Both the position numbers and the translations under genes were made by a program. Below are positions 1-5,732 of a stretch of 10,670 nucleotides of DNA, piece after piece. The notes beneath the pieces were generated by a model. It saw only the letters and a list, made by a program, of their open reading frames with translations. It searched no databases and had not been told where the DNA came from. The stretch is from Bacteroidales bacterium (GTDB lineage Bacteria; Bacteroidota; Bacteroidia; Bacteroidales; NBLH01): contig JAKIUH010000119.1 in assembly GCA_021647685.1 (NCBI GenBank), positions 1 through 10,670 of the forward strand. Reading direction: 5' to 3'. Numbering within the stretch: the stretch's first letter is position 1; the number at the start of each line of letters is the position of its first letter.

Positions 1-595
1 TAATTACCTGCAGGTCCCGTTCAAACCCACGGGTTAAAAAGTCACTAATAATAAACAGGGTAGCTTTCCGTTTTAGTAACTGGTTTACATATTGGAGTGC
101 TACCTGTAAATTGGTTCCCTGCCCACTAGTGCTTTCTAAAGAATAAATCAACTCACGGATGATGCGCAAAATATGATGGCGGCCTTTCCGCGGAGGAATA
201 AAGGTGCGAATGGCATCGTCAAACACCAGCAAGCCAACTTTATCATTGTTTTTTAAAGCAGAAGAGGCCAGTAACGCGGCGATTTCAATCCCCATTTCTT
301 CTTTAAATTGATTGCGAGTACCAAAGCGCTGGGAAGCGCTGGTGTCAAATAGAATAACAGTGGTCAGCTCCCGTTCTTCTTCAAAAATTTTAATATATGG
401 ATGACTAAAACGTGCCGTTACATTCCAATCAATATTCCGTATATCATCACCGTATTGATATTCACGAACTTCGCTAAAAGCCATACCACGCCCTTTAAAG
501 GCAGAATGATATTCGCCCGCAAATATTTGATTACTCAAACCGCGGGTTTTTATCTCAATTTTTCGTACTTTTTTTAAAAGTTCGGAAGTTTCCAT
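1..595 (-). CDS. DUF58 domain protein with von Willebrand A-like fold (3' end cut by window edge)
   Basis: The frame opens at an ATG whose first base is 595 and stays open to base 1, giving 198 residues; the C-terminus lies outside the window. Family members are usually near 290 residues, so about a third is missing. The DUF58 signature is clear: AGEYHSAFKGRGMAFSEVRE around residues 26-45, then YQYGDDIRNIDWNVTAR at 46-62. A complete MIDAS-type metal site of a vWA fold can be read: DTSAS at 84-88, the Thr of GTN at 161 and the Asp of ISDF at 185. The protein probably partners the upstream MoxR ATPase, as in Bat (Bacteroides aerotolerance) loci; that role is family knowledge plus inference. Its start is one base past the stop of the 82-residue gene, so the two are likely translationally coupled. 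GC content is visibly higher here (about 44% over bases 1-240) than in the plus-strand genes. Confidence 0.93.
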   Translation of the reverse strand, partial: METSELLKKVRKIEIKTRGLSNQIFAGEYHSAFKGRGMAFSEVREYQYGDDIRNIDWNVTARFSHPYIKIFEEERELTTVILFDTSASQRFGTRNQFKEEMGIEIAALLASSALKNNDKVGLLVFDDAIRTFIPPRKGRHHILRIIRELIYSLESTSGQGTNLQVALQYVNQLLKRKATLFIISDFLTRGFERDLQVI

Positions 596-596
596 T

Positions 597-845
597 TTAT
601 TTTACAGTTTCTATAATCTTTTTATTATCAATTAAATAAGCTGAAATAATATTATCACTTTGCCTGAGTTTATTGATTAATGCCTGATTTTTCTTGTAAT
701 CAAGAAATTGAACACGTGCCTGATGATTTTTTGCAGTTGCATCATATTCTACATGTGCTTGTTGGAATAAATCCTCGCCCATAAAATCTTTTAAAAGAAC
801 TTCCCAACGGCGCTCATCTCCTTTAATTTCAAATATTAGTTTCAT
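597..845 (-). CDS. small conserved-context protein between MoxR and DUF58, function unknown
   Basis: An 82-residue protein not recognised from sequence. It starts MKLIFEIKGDERRWEVLL and ends NIISAYLIDNKKIIETVK. It has no signal peptide or membrane segment and is rich in charged residues. The apparent order of elements is strand 1-8, helix 9-22, strands near 30-38 and 42-50, helix 51-63 and strand 66-73. That beta-alpha-beta-beta-alpha-beta order, with the 'kLr..dnIisayli' ending, recalls a small ACT-like ferredoxin fold, but this is inference only. The TAA stop at 597-599 is one base from the ATG of the DUF58 gene, which strongly supports a real, co-translated gene. The gap to MoxR upstream is 119 bp and filled with repeats. 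A possible role is regulating or bridging the MoxR/DUF58 pair. The gene is probably real; its function is open. Confidence 0.78.
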   Translation of the reverse strand: MKLIFEIKGDERRWEVLLKDFMGEDLFQQAHVEYDATAKNHQARVQFLDYKKNQALINKLRQSDNIISAYLIDNKKIIETVK

Positions 846-877
846 TGTTAAAATGTTAAACTATTAAATTGTTAAAA
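846..877. repeat. four tandem copies of an 8-bp word, consensus TGTTAAAN
   Basis: Directly upstream of the 82-residue gene's start codon, four consecutive octamers read TGTTAAAA, TGTTAAAC, TATTAAAT and TGTTAAAA with exact 8-bp spacing. On the transcribed strand the array forms the leader just before the ATG. It is non-coding, as 8-bp units break reading phase. Function unknown. Confidence 0.75.
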
Positions 878-881
878 CTTG

Positions 882-897
882 TCCGCCTACTGGCGGA
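882..897. repeat. GC-rich perfect hairpin between two octamer arrays
   Basis: A perfect inverted repeat, TCCGCC and GGCGGA, with loop TACT forms a 6-bp all-GC/AT-closed stem in an otherwise very AT-rich spacer. No T-run follows it on either strand, so it is not a typical intrinsic terminator. It may be an RNA processing or stability element in the MoxR-to-82-aa transcript, or a small repeated genomic element. Confidence 0.7.
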
Positions 898-911
898 TTG
901 TTGAATTTTAA

Positions 912-967
912 ACTAATAAACCAATCAACCAATAAACCAATAAACTAATAAACCAATAAACTAACTA
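912..967. repeat. tandem 8-bp array, consensus ACYAATAA, six full copies plus one degenerate
   Basis: From 912 the octamers are ACTAATAA, ACCAATCA, ACCAATAA, ACCAATAA, ACTAATAA and ACCAATAA (to 959), then the imperfect ACTAACTA (960-967). The last unit supplies the stop codon of the MoxR gene (CTA at 965-967, TAG on the coding strand). The units vary mainly by C/T at position 3. It resembles a variable-number tandem repeat that has spread right up to the end of the gene. Confidence 0.8.
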
Positions 968-1960
968 CGGCACTTCAATGGTATTTAAAATTTCACTGAT
1001 GATTTCTTCTTGTGTAATATTTTCCGCTTCTGCTTCGTAGCTTAAACCAATTCGATGACGCATTACATCGTGGCAAACGGCGCGCACATCTTCGGGAATA
1101 ACATACCCTCGGCGTTTAATAAAAGCATAGGCTTTAGAAGCTAATGCCAGATTGATGCTCGCACGCGGTGATGCACCGTAGCTAATCAATTCCTTGTATT
1201 TTTCCAAACCGTATTGGTCGGGATATCTGGTTGCAAATACAATACTGAGAATGTATTTTTCAATTTTTTCGTCCATATATACATCACGAACTACTTCGCG
1301 GGCATTAATTATGTCTTGTGCCGAAAGTACTTTATTTGCTTTTGGGAAAGTTTTATTCAAATTTTCACGAATAATCAATTTTTCTTCCTCAAATTTCGGA
1401 TAATTAATAATTACCTTCAACATAAAACGGTCCACTTGTGCTTCGGGAAGCGGGTATGTACCTTCTTGCTCGATGGGGTTTTGCGTAGCAAGTACCAAAA
1501 ACGGTTCTTCCAAGCGAAATGTTTCCGAACCAATTGTGATTTGCTTTTCCTGCATTGCTTCCAGCAAGGCACTTTGCACTTTTGCAGGCGAACGGTTAAT
1601 TTCATCTGCCAAAACAAAATTTGAAAAAATAGGTCCTTTTTTAACAATAAACTCTTCATTTTTTTGACTGTAAATTAAAGTACCCAATAAATCGGCAGGC
1701 AATAAGTCCGGAGTAAATTGAATACGACTGAATTTTGCATCAACAGTATCTGCCAAAGTATTAATTGCCAGTGTTTTTGCCAAACCGGGCACTCCTTCGA
1801 GCAATACATGCCCTTTTGAGAGCAAACCGATTAAAAGGCTTTCAACTAAATGTTGCTGACCAATGATTACTTTGTTCATTTCCATAGTAATCAGGTCAAT
1901 AATCTCACTTTCTTTTTGAATTCTTTCGTTTAACTCTCTGATATTTACTGTTTGTTCCAT
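965..1960 (-). CDS. MoxR-family AAA+ ATPase
   Basis: The 331-residue product has the usual MoxR length and layout. Walker A is GVPGLAKT at residues 56-63, Walker B FVLADE at 115-120, sensor 1 the Asn of ATQNP at 158-162, a conserved QVDRF at 175-179 and sensor 2 the Arg of GASPRAS at 262-268. The lid domain follows to the C-terminus. MoxR ATPases are cytoplasmic chaperone-like AAA+ proteins that work with von Willebrand A-fold proteins. The downstream DUF58 protein is the expected partner, and in Bacteroides such genes head the bat aerotolerance operon (family knowledge). The ATG at 1960 fits a start soon after a strong promoter at 1995-2025; the leader AATTTCAAATT lacks a Shine-Dalgarno sequence, as is normal in Bacteroidota. 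The gene is followed by a 119-bp repeat-filled spacer and then the 82-residue gene. Confidence 0.96.
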   Translation of the reverse strand: MEQTVNIRELNERIQKESEIIDLITMEMNKVIIGQQHLVESLLIGLLSKGHVLLEGVPGLAKTLAINTLADTVDAKFSRIQFTPDLLPADLLGTLIYSQKNEEFIVKKGPIFSNFVLADEINRSPAKVQSALLEAMQEKQITIGSETFRLEEPFLVLATQNPIEQEGTYPLPEAQVDRFMLKVIINYPKFEEEKLIIRENLNKTFPKANKVLSAQDIINAREVVRDVYMDEKIEKYILSIVFATRYPDQYGLEKYKELISYGASPRASINLALASKAYAFIKRRGYVIPEDVRAVCHDVMRHRIGLSYEAEAENITQEEIISEILNTIEVP

Positions 1961-1994
1961 AATTTGAAATTATTATCCGTTTTTTAAAGCATAG

Positions 1995-2025
1995 CAAATT
2001 TATTAATGTGAAATTTAAATGCAAA
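1995..2025 (-). promoter_or_regulatory. Bacteroidota-type sigma-A promoter for the MoxR operon
   Basis: Read on the minus strand, the -33 element TTTG (2025-2022) is followed by exactly 19 bases and then the -7 element TAAATTTG (2002-1995). This matches the known Bacteroidota consensus TTTG, about 19 bases, TAnnTTTG. Transcription would begin near 1988, giving a leader of about 28 bases before the MoxR ATG at 1960. Confidence 0.72.
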
Positions 2026-2069
2026 CATTTTAAAGTATATTATACAAATTTTAACCTTTTTTAACTTTT

Positions 2070-2184
2070 GTAGCTTTCCGTACCACAGGTCAATCGACCT
2101 GTGATAATTCTCGAAGTATGGTAGCACATGTTCTTGGCAGTGATTCTCAGCTCTGGAGAGCTGAGTTACGGAGAGTTTAGCTAC
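2070..2184. repeat. BIME/REP-like element: two hairpins flanked by inverted GTAG feet
   Basis: Two perfect 8-bp stems with 4-base loops sit 42 bases apart: CACAGGTC (2084-2091) with GACCTGTG (2096-2103), and CTCAGCTC (2146-2153) with GAGCTGAG (2158-2165). Outside them lie inverted feet. The left begins GTAGCT (2070) and carries TCCGTA (2077-2082). The right, read on the minus strand, begins GTAGCT (2184-2179) and carries TCCGTA (2172-2167). Counting one G-T pair, 2074-2082 pairs with 2167-2175, so the whole unit could fold into a three-way junction. A GTAG foot followed by a hairpin, in inverted pairs, is the architecture of REP/BIME elements mobilised by RAYT transposases (family knowledge); no transposase is present here. 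The element ends four bases from the stop codon of the glycosyltransferase, a usual REP position. Confidence 0.68.
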
Positions 2185-2187
2185 TTC

Positions 2188-2931
2188 CTACGATTGGAAT
2201 ATCTTAAATTTTGCAACACCTGCTTTTTGAAGAAAATATTGAAAAGCAGTTTTTAATACTCCAAATCCGTATTTAATGCTGCGTTTTAGGTTTATTGATG
2301 ATGCTTCTTTGAAATATTTTGTCGGGCATGTAATTTCAGCAATCTCAAAACCTGCATAAAAAATTTGGGCAATCATTTGATTATCAAATACAAAATCATC
2401 TGAATTTTTCATAAAAGAGATACTTTTAAGCACTTTGCTTGAAAATGCTCTGTATCCGGTGTGATATTCAGAAAGTTTTTGATTCATTAAAATATTTTGT
2501 ATCAAAGTTAAAAAACGATTAGCGATGTATTTATATATAGGCATTCCTCCTTTTAAAGCTCCTTTACCCAAAATACGCGAACCGATTACTACTTCGTAAA
2601 CACCATTGGCAATTAAATAGCACATAGAATGAATAAGCTTTGGAGTATATTGATAATCAGGGTGTAACATAACTACAATATCGGCATTTAATTCTAAAGC
2701 CTTGTTATAGCATGACTTTTGGTTGGCACCATAACCCTTATTTTTTTTATGCTGAATAATATGCTTAATTCCCAGCCTATTCGCTTCTTTAACTGTATTA
2801 TCACTACTTAAATCATCTACTAATATTACTTCATCCACAATATCAAAGGGAATTTCACGATAAGTGGCTTCTAATGTTTTTTCTGCATTGAAAGCAGGTA
2901 AAATGACAATTATCTTTTTATTATTAAGCAT
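2188..2931 (-). CDS. family 2 glycosyltransferase (dolichyl-phosphate-mannose/glucose synthase-like)
   Basis: The 247-residue protein has a single GT-A domain. It opens with the strand KIIVILPAFNAEKTL (residues 6-20), which leads to the nucleotide-binding VDD at 38-40. KGYGANQKSCYNKAL follows at 65-79, and the metal-site region reads HPDYQY at 90-95 where many relatives have DADxQ. GSR at 117-119, YHTGYRAFS at 156-164 and DDFVFDNQM at 178-186 complete the acceptor and catalytic regions. There is no clear membrane segment, so it is probably cytoplasmic or peripheral. Such enzymes transfer a sugar from a nucleotide donor, often to a polyprenyl phosphate or a growing surface glycan; the actual donor and acceptor cannot be told. 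The gene appears monocistronic, with a divergent region upstream and the BIME-like element directly after its stop. Confidence 0.9.
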   Translation of the reverse strand: MLNNKKIIVILPAFNAEKTLEATYREIPFDIVDEVILVDDLSSDNTVKEANRLGIKHIIQHKKNKGYGANQKSCYNKALELNADIVVMLHPDYQYTPKLIHSMCYLIANGVYEVVIGSRILGKGALKGGMPIYKYIANRFLTLIQNILMNQKLSEYHTGYRAFSSKVLKSISFMKNSDDFVFDNQMIAQIFYAGFEIAEITCPTKYFKEASSINLKRSIKYGFGVLKTAFQYFLQKAGVAKFKIFQS

Positions 2932-3035
2932 GCGTAATTATTCTATTAATTGACTTTTAATCGACAATAATTTTAATATTTCATCTATTTAATAGCTCGT
3001 TAAATTTTCACATATTAATGATATTCAGACATTTA

Positions 3036-3043
3036 CAAAGATA
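3036..3043 (-). promoter_or_regulatory. possible -7 promoter element for the glycosyltransferase
   Basis: On the minus strand this reads TATCTTTG, an exact match to TAnnTTTG. A TTTG at 3060-3057 lies only 13 bases upstream rather than about 19, so the -33 element is poor. Transcription would start near 3029, leaving a leader of about 98 bases before the ATG at 2931. Confidence 0.4.
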
Positions 3044-3074
3044 CTCGTTTTATTTGCAAATTATCTATTATCAA

Positions 3075-3115
3075 GACCTTGCCAAGTACAAGTAGGTTGG
3101 CAGGTCAAAATCTAC
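3075..3115. repeat. imperfect hairpin with CTAC foot in the divergent intergenic region
   Basis: GACCTTGCCAA (3075-3085) pairs with TTGGCAGGTC (3097-3106) apart from one bulged T, leaving an 11-base loop. Five bases beyond comes CTAC (3112-3115), so on the minus strand the unit reads GTAG, ATTTT, hairpin: the same order as in the 2070-2184 element, with which it shares the word CAGGTCAA. It may be a solitary REP-like relative. The remainder of 2932-3207 is plain AT-rich DNA. Confidence 0.55.
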
Positions 3116-3186
3116 CGAACTATTGCTCTATTTAAGTTGCTGTAAAAATCTTAATAATATCTTAATATTTAAAATTTTTATGATAA

Positions 3187-3214
3187 CTTGCATGCTTAAA
3201 TCATAAAATGCAAG
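3187..3214 (+). promoter_or_regulatory. 7-bp inverted repeat overlapping the DUF2339 start codon
   Basis: CTTGCAT (3187-3193) and ATGCAAG (3208-3214) are perfect inverted copies 14 bases apart; the second includes the ATG at 3208. It could be an operator, or an RNA stem hiding the first start codon while leaving the ATG at 3217 free. A degenerate -7-like TAACTTG lies at 3184-3190. Seven-base repeats also arise by chance in AT-rich DNA. Confidence 0.3.
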
Positions 3215-5601
3215 CAATGGAAGCAGTAACAACATTAAGTTTTCTTTTTATAATTGTGTTATTTATTATCGTACTAAATTTAAAAAGTTTCATCAAATCA
3301 GAACTTGATGGTATAAAATATCAACTAAACGAGATAAAGAAACAATTAATTGCTCCTCAGAAACTTCAAGAATTAAAAACCCCTGTTCAAGAAGAAAAAA
3401 TTTCGGAAACCACCCCTGATAAAATTCAAATAATTGCAGATGAAAAGCCGGAAAAAGAGCCGGAAAAACAAACTGTAAAAGATATAGAAAAAGTTATAGA
3501 GCAAAAGCCTATTAAGGAACCTGAATGGAAAAAAAGAATAGCTGATAAGTACAAATCAAAAGATGCTAAGATTAAAAAGAAAACTGATTTTGAAAAATTT
3601 ATCGGTGAAAACCTGATGAATAAAGTAGGAATTTTGATTTTGGTTATTGCTTTAGGCCTTGGTATCAAATATGCAATTGGTGAAGGCTGGATAAATCCGG
3701 TGGGAAGAATATTGATAGGTTTGTTAAGTGGTGCTATACTTATAGGTTTAGCACATAAATTAAGAAAAAATTATATTGCATTCAGCTCTGTACTAATTGG
3801 TGGCGGTATTGCAGTATTTTACTTTTCAATTGCATTTGGTTATCAGATGTATGAAATATTTAATCAAACTGCTGCTTTTTTACTAATGGTAGGAATAACC
3901 GGTTTTGCTGTGGTTTTATCTCTGGGATATAACAGAAAAGAGTTGGCAGTATTGGCAATAATTGGTGGTTTTGCTACCCCTATAATGGTTAGTTCCGGTA
4001 CAGGAAATTATAAAGTACTATTTACTTACATTATGATTTTGGATATAGGTATGCTGGTTTTAGCTTATTATAAAAGATGGAAAATTGTAAATATTGTAGC
4101 CTATGCTTCAACAGTAATTTTGTATAGTTTGTGGTTGTTTAAAACATTTAATTCAGAAGCAGAAATTCCTTATTTAGGTGCATTGCTTTTTGCAACAGGT
4201 TTTTATATAATTTTCTTTTTAATGAATATTATCAATAATTTAAAAGAAAAAACAAAATTTGAGGCAAGTGAGTTTATCATATTAATCAGCAATTCGTTTT
4301 TTTATTATGCTGCCGGTTTATTTCTGTTGCATGAATTTGCAGCTTCGTATCAGGGAATTTACACTATTGTACTGGCTGTTCTGAATGCAGCCTTTGCTTA
4401 TCCTTTATACAAACGTAAAGATATTGACCGTAATTTGGTATTATTACTGATTGGCTTAGTGCTTACATTTGTTAGTTTAACAGCACCTGTTCAATTAAAT
4501 GGTAATTATATTACCATGTTTTGGGCAATTGAAACAGCTCTTTTACTCTGGTTAAGCCAAAAATCGGGTATTCGTTTATTAAAAACAGCCTCGTTCATTG
4601 TTGTTGGTTTAATGATAATCAGTTTAGTAATGGACTGGGATAAATATTATTTTGATTATAATGAAGCCGCCCTGACAATTATCTTGAATAGAGTTTTTAT
4701 AACGGGTATAATATCAATAGCCTCACTATTTTTATCACTTAAACTATTGATAAACGAAAATAATGATGATTTTTTACGAAAGTTTTCCCTTAAAAAATAT
4801 CGCTCTTTTTTAACAATTTTACTTATCCTTTTAGGCTACTTTGTAGTGTTATTTGAAATTGGATATCAGGTAGATGCTTATTATGATTTTACAAGATTAA
4901 CAGATATTGCATTGGCTTTTTATTCATATTTATATGTGCTGGCGGTTTTACTATGGACCGGAAAAATCGAAGGAAAATCGTTTAAGAATGCTTTTACGTG
5001 GATTTCGGTATTTATGTTGTTTCTTTATGCCTTTGCCGTTCATTATGATTTTAAACGTATTTTAGAATATTATCTTAACAATACATCTGATACAACATTT
5101 GTTTTTATTCACTATTTAACAGTTATTTTTGTAATAGCTTTGGCTTATTTTTCATGGAAAAATATTTATAATTTTGATAATAAGGATAATAGTTTAATAA
5201 ATATTTTTTTATGGATTAATATAGCATTATCGGTTTATATTTTAAGTAATGAATTGGATTATTTAGTCTTGTATCTGTCTAAGCCCGATATAGAGAATAT
5301 GTATGCATTAAGTAGTTCAGTACACAAAATCGGATGGCCTATTTTATGGGGTATAATTGCTTTTGTTTTAATGATTCTTGGAATGAAAACTAAAATGAAG
5401 ATGCTTCGATTAATCGCATTATCATTGTTCTTTTTTACATTATTAAAACTATTTGCCGTAGATGTTTGGGATATGAGCGAAGGAGGACGAATTGCTGCAT
5501 TTATATCGTTGGGTATTATTTTACTGGTTGTTTCATTTTTATATCAAAAATTAAAAAAATTAATTTTTGAAGAAGAAGAAGAAGATACAATTGAAAATTA
5601 G
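3208..5601 (+). CDS. DUF2339 family polytopic inner-membrane protein
   Basis: The 797-residue protein begins with one hydrophobic segment (about 9-25). A charged Lys/Glu/Pro-rich stretch with coiled-coil character follows (about 28-127), then roughly twenty closely packed membrane helices. The DUF2339 hallmark starts at FEKFIGENLMNKVG (128-141) and continues through GWINPVGRILIGLL (160-173), LIGGGIAVFYFS (196-207) and IIGGFATPIM (251-260). It ends in an acidic tail, EEEEEDTIEN. Length is normal for the family, whose members vary widely, and the biochemical function is not established. The start could be 3208 or the in-frame ATG at 3217; the inverted repeat over the first leaves this open. The next gene encodes a likely DUF3999 protein, a recurrent neighbour of this family, which suggests a joint envelope function. 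The coding sequence is very AT-rich but undamaged. Confidence 0.9.
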   Translation: MQAMEAVTTLSFLFIIVLFIIVLNLKSFIKSELDGIKYQLNEIKKQLIAPQKLQELKTPVQEEKISETTPDKIQIIADEKPEKEPEKQTVKDIEKVIEQKPIKEPEWKKRIADKYKSKDAKIKKKTDFEKFIGENLMNKVGILILVIALGLGIKYAIGEGWINPVGRILIGLLSGAILIGLAHKLRKNYIAFSSVLIGGGIAVFYFSIAFGYQMYEIFNQTAAFLLMVGITGFAVVLSLGYNRKELAVLAIIGGFATPIMVSSGTGNYKVLFTYIMILDIGMLVLAYYKRWKIVNIVAYASTVILYSLWLFKTFNSEAEIPYLGALLFATGFYIIFFLMNIINNLKEKTKFEASEFIILISNSFFYYAAGLFLLHEFAASYQGIYTIVLAVLNAAFAYPLYKRKDIDRNLVLLLIGLVLTFVSLTAPVQLNGNYITMFWAIETALLLWLSQKSGIRLLKTASFIVVGLMIISLVMDWDKYYFDYNEAALTIILNRVFITGIISIASLFLSLKLLINENNDDFLRKFSLKKYRSFLTILLILLGYFVVLFEIGYQVDAYYDFTRLTDIALAFYSYLYVLAVLLWTGKIEGKSFKNAFTWISVFMLFLYAFAVHYDFKRILEYYLNNTSDTTFVFIHYLTVIFVIALAYFSWKNIYNFDNKDNSLINIFLWINIALSVYILSNELDYLVLYLSKPDIENMYALSSSVHKIGWPILWGIIAFVLMILGMKTKMKMLRLIALSLFFFTLLKLFAVDVWDMSEGGRIAAFISLGIILLVVSFLYQKLKKLIFEEEEEDTIEN

Positions 5602-5609
5602 ATAATTGG

Positions 5610-5643
5610 AACTTCAAATCGTCCAAACGGACATTTGAACGTT
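5610..5643. repeat. long bulged hairpin just after the DUF2339 stop codon
   Basis: AAC, TTCAAAT, (C), GTCC (5610-5624) pairs with GGAC, ATTTGAA, (C), GTT (5629-5643): 14 base pairs with two single-base bulges and loop AAAC. It begins nine bases after the stop. The downstream sequence is TTAATCAT, not a T-run, so a classical intrinsic terminator is doubtful. It may protect the 3' end of the DUF2339 message or be a small repeated element. Confidence 0.65.
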
Positions 5644-5651
5644 TAATCATA

Positions 5652-5722
5652 GATAATTAGATAAGCGGTAATTAGATAATTGAATAATTGATGTGATATA
5701 CTAATTACTAATCAACTAATTT
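5652..5722. repeat. degenerate tandem octamer array, GATAATTR grading into ACTAATYA
   Basis: The spacer before the next gene can be read as imperfect 8-bp units: GATAATTA, GATAAGCG, GTAATTA (7), GATAATTG, AATAATTG, ATGTGATA, TACTAATT, ACTAATCA and ACTAATTT. A further GATAATTG sits at 5601-5608 on the other side of the hairpin. The ACTAAT words resemble the array after MoxR (912-967). No promoter of the TAnnTTTG type is visible here. Confidence 0.55.
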
Positions 5723-5732
5723 ACAAAATATT

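Noticed and set aside
60..71. A 12-base word, GTAGCTTTCCGT, shared exactly by the DUF58 gene and the left foot at 2070-2081
   Set aside because: It lies within conserved coding sequence with no hairpin beside it, and a shared 12-mer is expected a few times by chance in a window of this size.
912..967. CRISPR-like array
   Set aside because: The units are 8 bp and directly adjacent without spacers; no cas genes are present.
1194..1667. Several open frames in other registers across the MoxR gene on both strands
   Set aside because: They overlap an unmistakable MoxR gene with all motifs intact and have unlikely protein composition; they are shadow frames.
3426..3668. Open frame on the minus strand inside the DUF2339 gene
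   Set aside because: It is antisense to the low-complexity Lys/Glu/Pro linker and lies fully within a real gene.
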